A stretch of DNA of 64,000 nucleotides, taken from Thermohalobaculum sp039030915 (GTDB taxonomy: Bacteria; Pseudomonadota; Alphaproteobacteria; Rhodobacterales; Rhodobacteraceae). Location: positions 1 through 64,000 of the forward strand of contig JBCCDG010000005.1 in assembly GCA_039030915.1 (NCBI GenBank), read 5' to 3'. This document shows, one piece after another, positions 41,096-49,296 of the stretch (positions within the stretch are counted from its first letter, which is position 1; each line of letters opens with the position of its first letter). A program made the position numbers and the translations under genes. The notes beneath the pieces were generated by a model. It was given only the letters and a program-made list of their open reading frames with translations, was not told the DNA's origin and ran no database searches.

Positions 41096-41557
41096 TCACT
41101 GCTTGTTGGGGTCGGGGAAGGCGAAGGGGGGCACGACGCCGAAATCCTCGTGAGTGAGGTTCACGATGCCCTCGTCCGTCACGACTTCGGAGACCATGAG
41201 GTATTTGATGTCGTCCACCTCGTGCAGCATGCCCTCGGCCGTGACGCGGTGGCTCTGCACATCGAGAAGCGCGGTGCCGTCGGCGATGTCAGGGTCGCCC
41301 TCCCACTTCATGACCATGTAGACGGTGCCATCGTCGGCGAGGATGCCCACGGGGATGCCGCCCGCGGCACACCACATCGCACAGGTATGGTGCGCGGTGC
41401 CCAGCACCGTATCGTACCAGCCCATGACGCCGGAGTAGTAGCACCAGGTGTCGATGACCTCGCCGGTGACGGTCACCTTCTCCGCCGCCGCCTGCGCCAT
41501 GCTGCCGAGGAGCATGACCGCCCCCGCCGCCAGCGCGCCGGCCCGCTTGAGGCTCAT
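41096..41557 (-). CDS. Cys/His-rich secreted protein, SCO1 cluster
   Basis: A 153-residue protein with a signal peptide ending in AQAAAEK. The body has EVIDTWCYYSGVMG, then GTAHHTCAMWCAAGGIPVGI: cysteines at about 39, 59 and 63 and two histidines at 56-57. This DxWCY...HHxCAxWCA pattern occurs in periplasmic proteins of unknown function near copper and cytochrome genes. The ATG at 41557 follows a GGGAGG site. First gene of the three-gene unit ending in SCO1; divergent from hisA. Confidence 0.75.
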   Translation of the reverse strand: MSLKRAGALAAGAVMLLGSMAQAAAEKVTVTGEVIDTWCYYSGVMGWYDTVLGTAHHTCAMWCAAGGIPVGILADDGTVYMVMKWEGDPDIADGTALLDVQSHRVTAEGMLHEVDDIKYLMVSEVVTDEGIVNLTHEDFGVVPPFAFPDPNKQ

Positions 41558-41749
41558 GTCGCGTCCTCCCTTCTGTGTTCTGAACGGTGACCTGAGCCTA
41601 GCGAAGCGGCGCGGGAGCACATGTCAACTTTTCGTGGTCCCTCACGATGTCAGGCGGTGCGGCGTATCGACGGGCCGACGCGGGCTGGTCCCCCGGCGCC
41701 CGCTCGGCTAGACGGGCGCCGCATGAGAGTGAGCGAGGGGCGGCGCGCG

Positions 41750-42481
41750 ATGATCCTCTACCCGGCCATCGATCTGAAGGACGGCGTCTGTGTGCGTCTT
41801 CTGCGCGGCGAGATGTCGGCCGCGACGGTCTTCAACGACGACCCGGCCGCGCAGGCGCGCGCCTTCGAGGCAGCGGGCTGCGGGTGGCTGCACATCGTGG
41901 ATCTCAACGGCGCCGTCGAAGGCCGGCCGGTCAATGCGGCGGCCGTCGAGGCCATCCTCGGCGCGATCTCCATCCCCGCGCAACTCGGCGGCGGCATCCG
42001 CAGCCGAGCGACGATCGAGGACTGGCTCGCCCGCGGTGTCGCCCGCGTCATCCTCGGCACCGTGGCGCTGCGCGACCCCGCGCTGGTGCGGGAGGCCGCG
42101 AAGGCCCATCCTGGCCACATCGCTGTCGGCATCGACGCGCGCGGCGGGCGCGTGGCGGTGGAGGGCTGGGCCGAAACCTCGGAGGTGACGGCCACGGAGC
42201 TTGCGCGCCGCTTCGAGGACGCAGGCGTCGCCGCCATAATCTACACGGATATCGAGCGCGACGGCGCCATGCAGGGCCCCAATGTCGAGGAGACGGCGGC
42301 ACTGGCCCGCGCCGTCTCCATCCCGGTGATCGCCTCGGGCGGTGTGAGCTCGCTGGAGGATCTTGCCGCGCTCAAGGCCAGCGGCGCCCCGCTCGACGGC
42401 GTGATCTCTGGCCGGGCGCTCTACGACGGGCGGCTGGACCCCGCCGCCGCGATCAAGCTGCTGGCAGAGCCCGCCGCCTGA
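41750..42481 (+). CDS. hisA: Phosphoribosylformimino-AICAR-phosphate isomerase
   Basis: A 243-residue TIM barrel of histidine synthesis. ILYPAIDLKDGVCVRL at the N-terminus, LGGGIRS in the middle and YTDIERDGAMQGPN hold the catalytic aspartates and phosphate sites; the fold resembles HisF. The start at 41750 gives the standard N-terminus although the frame stays open upstream. It is separated from hisH by the YHS/SCO1 block. Confidence 0.96.
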   Translation: MILYPAIDLKDGVCVRLLRGEMSAATVFNDDPAAQARAFEAAGCGWLHIVDLNGAVEGRPVNAAAVEAILGAISIPAQLGGGIRSRATIEDWLARGVARVILGTVALRDPALVREAAKAHPGHIAVGIDARGGRVAVEGWAETSEVTATELARRFEDAGVAAIIYTDIERDGAMQGPNVEETAALARAVSIPVIASGGVSSLEDLAALKASGAPLDGVISGRALYDGRLDPAAAIKLLAEPAA

Positions 42482-42663
42482 CCGGCGCGGTCCGTGTCCG
42501 CCGCAGGCAAGCGCAAAAACGCGCGTCCACTGGCCGGGCGACGCGCGTCGTTCTGCTTACATGGCGGCGGCAGTGCCACCCGCACCACCGCAGCGCCGAT
42601 CACGCAACCGGCCCCCTACACTCGACGCCCCTCACGCCGGACCGGCCCCTCAGGAACGCAAGC

Positions 42664-42927
42664 TTAGAACTCGACTGACGAAGACTGACGGCTCTCATAC
42701 TCCTCCGAAGCAAGCCGCACGCCCGCTTCTCCGCCGTTACGCTGCACGCCGCCAAGATCAGGCTGTACGCCAAGCGCTACCGATGCCTGACCGTTCACCA
42801 CAACGTCGGGCCCGCTGACCGCGATCACCATCACCCCGCCGAAGAGGGCAAGGGCGACGGCAAGAGCGACTGCGATCAGTGAGCTCGCAATCCCGGTCTC
42901 CCGGTATGTGCCATTCGCTTGCTGCAT
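42664..42927 (-). CDS. Small single-pass membrane protein
   Basis: An 87-residue protein not recognised as a known family: N-terminus MQQANGTYRETGIASSLI, one long hydrophobic segment (AVALAVALALFGGVMVIAV), and a hydrophilic C-terminal half rich in Gly, Glu and Ser. Polarity suggests the tail is periplasmic. A GGGGGA site lies about eight bases before the ATG. It runs opposite to the his genes, between hisA and hisF. The protein-like composition and ribosome site favour a real gene. Confidence 0.6.
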   Translation of the reverse strand: MQQANGTYRETGIASSLIAVALAVALALFGGVMVIAVSGPDVVVNGQASVALGVQPDLGGVQRNGGEAGVRLASEEYESRQSSSVEF

Positions 42928-43000
42928 GTCATCGGTCCCCCGGCGCGGGTTTTGCCTCCCCGCACCACGGTGGTAGTTAAGGGAGTAGGCGGAGAGTCTC

Positions 43001-43016
43001 TGTGTCACACGACACA
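43001..43016. promoter_or_regulatory. Inverted repeat upstream of hisF
   Basis: TGTGTC (43001-43006) and GACACA (43011-43016) form a perfect inverted repeat with a 4-base spacer, in the gap between hisF and the divergent small membrane gene. Candidate operator; regulator unknown. Confidence 0.35.
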
Positions 43017-43095
43017 GCATCGTCGCATTTCCGGACCTTGACGTAAGGCCTGCCCGCAAGTCACTGGGATGCTTGGCCATCCCGAGGAGCCCGCC

Positions 43096-43860
43096 ATGCT
43101 CAAGACCCGCGTCATTCCCTGCCTCGACGTCGCCGAGGGGCGGGTGGTCAAGGGCGTCAATTTTGTCGATCTGCGCGATGCGGGCGATCCGGTGGAACAG
43201 GCCAGCCTCTATGACGCCGCAGGGGCGGACGAGCTCTGCTTTCTCGACATCACGGCAAGCCATGAGGACCGCGGCACGATCCTCGACGTCGCCCGCCGCA
43301 CGGCCGAGCGCTGCTTCATGCCGCTTACCGTGGGCGGCGGGGTGCGCACGCTCGAGGATATCCGCGCGCTCCTGCTCGCCGGGGCGGACAAGGTGAGCAT
43401 CAACACCGCGGCCGTGAAGGATCCCGCCTTCGTGGCGGCGGCGGCGGCCAAGTTCGGCAGCCAGTGCATCGTGGTGGCCATCGATGCGAAAGCGAGCGGT
43501 GCAACGCCTTCGGGCTTCGAGATCTTCACCCATGGCGGCCGGCGCGAGACGGGCATCGATGCGCTGGCCTTCGCGCGGGAGATGGAGGCGCGAGGCGCGG
43601 GCGAGATCCTGCTGACCTCGATGGACCGGGACGGTACGAAGGCCGGCTTCAACCTCGCGCTCACCCGCACCATCGCCGACGCGCTCGAGATCCCCGTAAT
43701 CGCCTCGGGTGGCGTGGGCACGCTCGATCATCTGGTCGAAGGGGTGGCGGAGGGCCATGCCTCCGCCGTTCTCGCCGCCTCGATCTTCCATTTCGGCGAG
43801 CACACCATCGGCGAAGCCAAGGCGCATATGGCAGCCGCCGGCATCCCGGTGCGGCTGTGA
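43096..43860 (+). CDS. hisF: Imidazole glycerol phosphate synthase cyclase subunit
   Basis: A 254-residue TIM barrel that closes the imidazole ring with ammonia from HisH. MLKTRVIPCLDVAEGRVVKG carries the first catalytic Asp; LTVGGGVRT, VVAIDAK and LTSMDRDGTKAGF hold the others and the phosphate sites. The stop overlaps the GTG start of the next gene (GTGA). Confidence 0.97.
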   Translation: MLKTRVIPCLDVAEGRVVKGVNFVDLRDAGDPVEQASLYDAAGADELCFLDITASHEDRGTILDVARRTAERCFMPLTVGGGVRTLEDIRALLLAGADKVSINTAAVKDPAFVAAAAAKFGSQCIVVAIDAKASGATPSGFEIFTHGGRRETGIDALAFAREMEARGAGEILLTSMDRDGTKAGFNLALTRTIADALEIPVIASGGVGTLDHLVEGVAEGHASAVLAASIFHFGEHTIGEAKAHMAAAGIPVRL

Positions 43861-44660
43861 GCGGGCCCGGCGCCGCGGCTGTCGCGGATCCGGCGCTCCT
43901 GACACGTCTTGCCGCCACGATCCGTTCGCGCCGGGGAGCAGCGCCGGAAAGCTCGCACACAGCAAGGCTCCTCGCGAAGGGCTCTGCCAAGGCAGCGGAG
44001 AAATTCGGGGAGGAGGCGATCGAGGCCGTCATCGAGGCCGCCCGCGCCGGCACGCCGGCGTTTCGTCCGCAGGCGCTGGCAAGCGAGGCGGCGGACGTGA
44101 TCTATCACCTCCTCGTCATGCTCGAGGCGTGCGATCTCTCGCTCGACGACGCGCTCGCGGCCCTCGCGACGCGCGAAGGCACCTCCGGCGTGGCCGAAAA
44201 GGCGGCCCGCACGCAGGAGATCGCGATCGAGCGCGCCCTGAGCCCCGAGCATATCGCCCGCTGTCTCGCGCTTCGCACCGAGGTGTTCATCGCCGAACAG
44301 GGCGTCCCCGCGGCCGAAGAGCAGGATGGAGAGGACGCGAGCTGCCGCCACTGGATCGCGCATCGCGGCATCGAAACGCTGGGCACCCTCCGCGTGAAGG
44401 CGGCGGCACCCGGCGGCGGCGCTGGCCCAGGTGCCAAGATCCAGCGCGTCGCCATCGCCCGCCGTGCCCGCGGCACCGGGCTCGGCGCGCGGCTCATGCG
44501 CCATGTCCTGGCCGAGATCGCCGGGGAGAACACGCCGGTCTGGCTCGAGAGCCAGATCTGCGCCATCGCCTTCTACACGCGGCTCGGCTTCGTCGCCGAA
44601 GGTCCCGAATTCATGGATGCCGGCATCGCCCATCGCCGTATGCGTCTACCCCAAGCCTGA
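43857..44660 (+). CDS. hisE: HisE (phosphoribosyl-ATP diphosphatase) fused to a GNAT acetyltransferase
   Basis: A 267-residue protein with two domains. Residues ~10-118 are HisE, which hydrolyses phosphoribosyl-ATP: KFGEEAIEAVIEAA and SEAADVIYHLLVMLE match its metal-binding helices. Residues ~128-265 are a GNAT domain of the ElaA type: LRTEVFIAEQGVPA, the acetyl-CoA loop RRARGTGLGARLM (about 203-213), and AIAFYTRLGFVAEGPEFMDAG. The frame runs through without a stop or a second start site. HisE alone is about 105 residues, so this is a fusion. The GTG start overlaps hisF. A strong bidirectional terminator follows. Confidence 0.9.
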   Translation: MSGPGAAAVADPALLTRLAATIRSRRGAAPESSHTARLLAKGSAKAAEKFGEEAIEAVIEAARAGTPAFRPQALASEAADVIYHLLVMLEACDLSLDDALAALATREGTSGVAEKAARTQEIAIERALSPEHIARCLALRTEVFIAEQGVPAAEEQDGEDASCRHWIAHRGIETLGTLRVKAAAPGGGAGPGAKIQRVAIARRARGTGLGARLMRHVLAEIAGENTPVWLESQICAIAFYTRLGFVAEGPEFMDAGIAHRRMRLPQA

Positions 44661-44713
44661 GCCACGGCGGAAATACGCACGGCCGGCGCCAACGGGGCGA
44701 GACGGGGCCGCCG

Positions 44714-44764
44714 AAAAAGGGGTGGCGGAGCGGGGGGCGGGTGGGAGCGACGCCACCCCTTTTT
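44714..44764. terminator. Bidirectional intrinsic terminator after hisE
   Basis: AAAAAGGGGTGGCG (44714-44727) pairs perfectly with CGCCACCCCTTTTT (44751-44764), a 14-bp stem ending in five T on either strand. It sits between the convergent hisE fusion and esterase genes and should stop transcription both ways. The 23-base loop is GC-rich. Confidence 0.92.
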
Positions 44765-44792
44765 CGCTAGCGGCCCCTTCGCACACGGGCGT

Positions 44793-45755
44793 TCAGGGCG
44801 CGATCGCCGCGCGTAGAAATGCACCGGCCTTCTCGACCGCCTCGTCTGCTTCGGCGAGGTAGCCGCGGAAGATCGGCCAGGCATGGGGCAGCCCATCCCT
44901 CAGCTCGAGCGCCGGGTCCGAGCCCGCGGCCTTCAGCACCTCCGCCGTGGCGATGGCGTCGTCGAGCAGGATCTCGGCCATGCTCGCAAAGACGATCGCC
45001 GGCGGCGGTCGGTCGAAGCGTGCCAGCACCGGCGAGATACGCCAGTCCGACGCGTCGCCGTTCTCGCCGAGGCAAAAGCGGACCACGTCCTCTATCCGCG
45101 CCGCCGGCAGCATCGCATCGCGCTCCGCGTTCGCCGCGAGGCTGCGGGCCCCACCCCTGAGATCGACCCAGGGCGAGAAGAGCGCGAGCCCGCCCGGCAG
45201 GGCGCGCCGGTCCGCCGTCAGATCCGCCAGGAGCGCGAGCGCCAGGCCGCCGCCCGCACTATCGCCTGCGAGCGCGATCCGCGCCGGCGGCGTGCCGCGC
45301 GCTACCAGCCAGTTCCAGGCAGCGCGCGCATCGCGGAGTGACGCAGGGAGCGGGTGCTCGGGCGCAAGCCGATAGTCGATGACGAGCGCACGCATGCCCG
45401 CTGCCCCGGCCAGCGCCGCGGCGAGATGGCGATGCGTCGCGGGCGAGCCGCCGATATACGCTCCGCCGTGGAGATAGAGGATCGTGCCGAGGTCACACCC
45501 CTCCGCCGTTCCCGGCCTCGGCCGCATCTCCGCCCATTCTGCCGGGATGCGTCGTTCGCCGTCCCGCAGCTCGACCGCATCGTAGCGCGCCCCTGGAGGA
45601 TCGCGCATCAGCGGCGCGATCCCTGCGAGATGGGCGCGGAAGGACAGCGGGTCGTCCTCGCGCGCCAGTCTGCGCTTCACGAGGAGCCGAAGGGCGAGAT
45701 CGAGGAGGCCGACCGGCAGCTTCGCCGGCAGGAGCCGCGCCAGCGAGGGCGCCAT
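44793..45755 (-). CDS. Alpha/beta hydrolase, hormone-sensitive lipase family esterase
   Basis: A 320-residue esterase. The oxyanion motif HGGAYIGG (about residues 96-103), YRLAPEHPLPA, and the nucleophile GDSAGGG (Ser about 166) define the HSL group; the catalytic His is likely in GLPHAWPIF. No signal peptide is obvious. The substrate is unknown. The start overlaps the gshB stop by one base, so the two may be co-translated. Confidence 0.9.
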   Translation of the reverse strand: MAPSLARLLPAKLPVGLLDLALRLLVKRRLAREDDPLSFRAHLAGIAPLMRDPPGARYDAVELRDGERRIPAEWAEMRPRPGTAEGCDLGTILYLHGGAYIGGSPATHRHLAAALAGAAGMRALVIDYRLAPEHPLPASLRDARAAWNWLVARGTPPARIALAGDSAGGGLALALLADLTADRRALPGGLALFSPWVDLRGGARSLAANAERDAMLPAARIEDVVRFCLGENGDASDWRISPVLARFDRPPPAIVFASMAEILLDDAIATAEVLKAAGSDPALELRDGLPHAWPIFRGYLAEADEAVEKAGAFLRAAIAP

Positions 45756-46723
45756 CAGTCGCCGCCCATGCCTTCTGCGTTGTGCGTCGCGACCCGCGCC
45801 TCGATCGCGTCCCAGATGGCCGCCGCGGCATTGATCCCGCTGAAGCGTTCGAGCTCCTGGATGCCCGTAGGCGAGGTCACGTTGATCTCCGTCAGGTACC
45901 CGCCGATCACGTCGATGCCCACGAAGAGGAGGCCGCGCTCCTTCAGCACCGGGCCAAGCCGCGCGCAGATCTCGAGGTCCCGCGCGGTCAGACCCGCCGG
46001 CTCGGCGCGCCCGCCGACATGCATGTTCGACCGCGCCTCGCCCGCCTGCGGGACGCGGTTGATCGCGCCCACCGCTTCGCCGTCGACCAGGATCACCCGC
46101 TTGTCGCCCTCCTTCACGGCGGGCAGGTAAGCCTGCGCCATCAGTGGCTCGCGGTTGATATCGGTGAACATCTCGTGGAGCGAGGCCAGGTTCGAGTCCT
46201 CTGGACGGAGATGGAAAACCCCCGCGCCCCCATTGCCGAAGAGCGGCTTCACGATGATGTCGCCGTGCTCTGCCCGGAAGGCGCGCAGGGCGGGCAGGCT
46301 GCGCGCGATCATCGTCGGCGGCATGAACTCGGCGAAGTCGAGCACCATCAGCTTTTCGGGGCTGTTGCGCACCCAGAAAGGGTCGTTGACCACGAGGGTC
46401 GCCGGATGGATGCGCTCGAGAAGATGCGTGTTGGTGATGTAGGCCATGTCGAAGGGGGGATCCTGGCGCAGCCAGACCACGTCCTCCCGCGCGAGATCGC
46501 GCGTCTCCGGATCACCCAGGCTGAAATGCGGCGTGCCTCGGCGCAACGCCAGCGGCCAGCCGCGCGCCTGGACGCTGCCATTCTCCCAGACCAGATCGGG
46601 AGCGTGATAGTAGAACAACCGATGGCCCCTGTCCGCGGCCTCCAGGGCAAGGCGGAAGGTGCTGTCCGCCGCAGGGTCGACGTCCGCAATGGCGTCCATC
46701 TGGAAGGCGATCCTGAGGCTCAC
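45755..46723 (-). CDS. gshB: Glutathione synthetase
   Basis: ATP-grasp enzyme that joins gamma-glutamylcysteine and glycine. The 322-residue protein starts with SLRIAFQMDAI, carries the ATP-grasp glycine loop IIVKPLFGNGGAGVFHL, DKRVILVDGEAVGAINR and TEINVTSPTGIQE. The GTG at 46723 follows GGGAGAC and gives a family-normal length; the frame is open further but that part is Arg/Ala-rich noise. It precedes the esterase gene. Confidence 0.94.
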   Translation of the reverse strand: MSLRIAFQMDAIADVDPAADSTFRLALEAADRGHRLFYYHAPDLVWENGSVQARGWPLALRRGTPHFSLGDPETRDLAREDVVWLRQDPPFDMAYITNTHLLERIHPATLVVNDPFWVRNSPEKLMVLDFAEFMPPTMIARSLPALRAFRAEHGDIIVKPLFGNGGAGVFHLRPEDSNLASLHEMFTDINREPLMAQAYLPAVKEGDKRVILVDGEAVGAINRVPQAGEARSNMHVGGRAEPAGLTARDLEICARLGPVLKERGLLFVGIDVIGGYLTEINVTSPTGIQELERFSGINAAAAIWDAIEARVATHNAEGMGGD

Positions 46724-46994
46724 GCGCTGTCTCCCGATCCCGGCATCCGCTCCCGGCCATGGCAGAGCCGCGCCGACGAGACAAGGCCAAAGCGCGCCGG
46801 GCGATGCACCTGCCATCGGTGCCGCTGCTCCCGCGACCATGGCTGCACCCCGATGGCGACGTGACTGCACCTGGCGCGACGCGCCCCGGAACCGCCGCCG
46901 CCCTATCGCGAAGCCGCTCGATCCTCTCAAGCGCACCGGCGATCAGCCGGCGCGCCGTTCATGCCCGCCGCCCCGGCAGGCGACAGCGTCCCGA

Positions 46995-47615
46995 TCAAAC
47001 GGGCGGCCGGACCGGCGCGGCGGCAAAGCGGCGGGGATCGTCGATCAGCAGGAGGTGGCTGACCACCCGCTCAACCCCCTCCACCCGGCGCGCCGTATCG
47101 ACTGCACGGTCGATCTCCTGCGGCGATCGCGCGAGGCCGGTGAGATGCACCACACCATCGACCGTCTCCACCGATATGTTCACCGCCGCGACCCCCGAGG
47201 CCCGCACCAGCCGGTATCGGAGCGCATTGGAGATACCGACATCGTTCAGGTAGCGGCGCGTGCCCGCATCTTCAGCCACCGTGATTTCGTTGGTGACGTC
47301 GGTGACCCCTGCAGGGACCCAGGCGATACGCTCCGCGGCCACCCGATCCTCCCGACGCGGGACGCTGCCGGTCAGGACCACGCGCCCCTCCGTCACGGCC
47401 ACCGCAACGTCACGATAGAGCTCGCCCGAATGCTCCCCCATGCGGGTGGCGATCGAGAGCTCGATCTCCGTGTCGGTCAGCGCCTGCATGGGCGCCCGCT
47501 CCTGCGCGACCGATCGTGCCAGGACGGCACCGGAGCCGACCACGGCGACCGGCGCACAGGCTTGAAGTGCCGCTGCTGCCAGCAGCGCGGCAAGGATACT
47601 CGGAGTTTTCGTCAT
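46995..47615 (-). CDS. BON-domain outer-membrane lipoprotein (DolP/YraP-like)
   Basis: A 206-residue lipoprotein: signal ending LQAC (lipid Cys about 20), then two BON domains (TEIELSIATRMGE...VVLTGSVP and NALRYRLVRAS...VVHLTGLARS). The enterobacterial homologue DolP supports outer-membrane integrity and lies next to yraN and rsmI, as here. The C-terminal tail FAAAPVRPPV is short and Pro-rich. Thirteen bases separate it from yraN. Confidence 0.9.
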   Translation of the reverse strand: MTKTPSILAALLAAAALQACAPVAVVGSGAVLARSVAQERAPMQALTDTEIELSIATRMGEHSGELYRDVAVAVTEGRVVLTGSVPRREDRVAAERIAWVPAGVTDVTNEITVAEDAGTRRYLNDVGISNALRYRLVRASGVAAVNISVETVDGVVHLTGLARSPQEIDRAVDTARRVEGVERVVSHLLLIDDPRRFAAAPVRPPV

Positions 47616-47628
47616 CTTTCCTGCTGCC

Positions 47629-48030
47629 TCAATACTGCTCGGCGCTGTGGGCGTTTCTAATCACCGAAGCCCTGCCATCCGGGCCCATCACGGCCAGATC
47701 GAAGCGACATCGGGGAACGACACCCGTCTCTTGCGCGTGTTCAAGCATATACTGCTCGGCCGCCGTCTCCAAGCGGCGCCACTGCCGCTCGCTCACAGGG
47801 GCTTCGTCGGTCAGGCCACGCTGACGCCGCTTGACCTCCACAAAGACGAGGACATCCCCTTCCCGCGCCACGATGTCGAGCTCGCCGCCACCGAGACGGC
47901 AGCGCCGTGCAAGCACCTCCGCCCCCTCGAGCTCGTAGGCGCGCGCAGCCGCCTCCTCGGCCATCATGCCTGCGAGCGCGTTCCGCCTGCCACGCGCCGC
48001 GCGCCTGTCCGCGGCCATCGCCACGCGCAT
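47629..48030 (-). CDS. yraN: YraN family endonuclease-like protein (UPF0102)
   Basis: A 133-residue protein with a restriction-endonuclease-like core: GGGELDIVAREGDVLVFVEV, then the PD-ExK-like VKRR. The cellular role is unclear. The ATG at 48030 follows GAGGGG; an ATG ten codons earlier is possible. It lies between rsmI and the BON lipoprotein gene on the same strand, as in many proteobacteria. Confidence 0.92.
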   Translation of the reverse strand: MRVAMAADRRAARGRRNALAGMMAEEAAARAYELEGAEVLARRCRLGGGELDIVAREGDVLVFVEVKRRQRGLTDEAPVSERQWRRLETAAEQYMLEHAQETGVVPRCRFDLAVMGPDGRASVIRNAHSAEQY

Positions 48031-48105
48031 GTTGCCACCCCTCGCCTTGGTCCAACGCACACTTGCACCGAGCGCGGATCATGCAGGCGTTCTGTTAATG
48101 TTCGA

Positions 48106-49083
48106 CTACTCACCGCTCAGCGCCAGCGCCCGCGCATAGACCGCACGACGCGGCAGGCCGAGCCGTTTGCTGACCGCACTCGCCGCGTCCTTGACGCTCA
48201 GCTCCACGAGCGCTGCGCGAAGGGCGGCGTCGAGCGTAGCGTCGTCCGGTTCGTCCGACGCGCCGGGCGGGCCGATGACGATCACGATCTCGCCCCTCGG
48301 CGGCCCCTCCCGCCCCAGCGCCTCGGCCAGCTCACCGAGGCTCGTCCGGCGCACGTCCTCGAAGCGCTTCGTCAATTCTCGTGCGAGAGCCGCTGGCCGC
48401 GTGGGTCCCAGCGTCTCCGCCATCGCGGCCACGCTCTCGACCACGCGATGCGGGCTCTCGAAGAAGACGAGCGTCGCCGGGACCGCCGCGACCTCGGCGA
48501 GGACGCGCGCGCGGGCGGCAGCCTTCGGCGGCGGAAAGCCCGCGAAGAGGAAGCGATCCGTCGGCAGACCCGAGAGGCTGAGCGCCGCCAGCGCCGCGGA
48601 AGGCCCGGGCAGCGCCGTCACCGCATGACCACCCTTCACCGCCAAGCCGACCAGGCGGAACCCGGGATCCGCCACCAGCGGCGTGCCCGCATCGCTGCAA
48701 TAGGCCACCGCGAAGCCGGCCTCGAGCCACGCTGCGATGCGCGGGCGCGCCTGGGCGCCGTTGCGGTCGTGGTAGGGGACGATCGGCCTCCCGCCGAGCG
48801 GGATGCCATGGATATCCATCAGCCGCCGCGTCGTCCGCGTGTCCTCGGCCGCGATCGCGTCGCATCCCGCCAGGACATCGAGCGCCCGCAGCGTGATGTC
48901 CCGCGCATTGCCGATCGGGGTGGCCACGAGATAGAGCCCGGGCGTGGGTTTTGGGCGACCCGCCGCTGCGGAGTGCGTCCTTTCGTCGCCTTCTGGGAGC
49001 GCTCCTGCCGGCCGGCGATCCGGGCCGTTCGGCGCGTCTCCCCCGTCCTCGCCGGCTCTTCCGCCCCGCGGCTGCCGTGCCAT
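48106..49083 (-). CDS. rsmI: 16S rRNA (cytidine-1402-2'-O)-methyltransferase RsmI
   Basis: A 325-residue SAM-dependent methyltransferase of the tetrapyrrole-methylase fold. LYLVATPIGNARDITLRAL, AEDTRTTRRLM, SDAGTPLVADPG, and ALPGPSAALAALSLSGLPTD are RsmI hallmarks. The first ~45 residues before the family start are Gly/Arg/Pro-rich, an unusual extension. The ATG at 49083 has GGGGAGG upstream; the ATG at 49104 is the other option. It is divergent from the LpoA-like gene. Confidence 0.95.
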   Translation of the reverse strand: MARQPRGGRAGEDGGDAPNGPDRRPAGALPEGDERTHSAAAGRPKPTPGLYLVATPIGNARDITLRALDVLAGCDAIAAEDTRTTRRLMDIHGIPLGGRPIVPYHDRNGAQARPRIAAWLEAGFAVAYCSDAGTPLVADPGFRLVGLAVKGGHAVTALPGPSAALAALSLSGLPTDRFLFAGFPPPKAAARARVLAEVAAVPATLVFFESPHRVVESVAAMAETLGPTRPAALARELTKRFEDVRRTSLGELAEALGREGPPRGEIVIVIGPPGASDEPDDATLDAALRAALVELSVKDAASAVSKRLGLPRRAVYARALALSGE

Positions 49084-49296
49084 GCGCCCCTCCCCGCCCG
49101 TCACCGGCCGACGGCGGCTGCGGTCGACCCTCCCTTGCGTTTACATTTCGCCGCCTTGATGCAACTGTCCGCGCGCAAAGGCCAGCATGCGCCCCCGCCC
49201 GCTGGCCGGTCCTGCGCCGAAGTCTGTCGGGCCGATCCCGGCCGGACACCTTGAGTAGTGGGCAGCGTTTTGGTGCGGGGGAGGGAGCGCCAGAGC

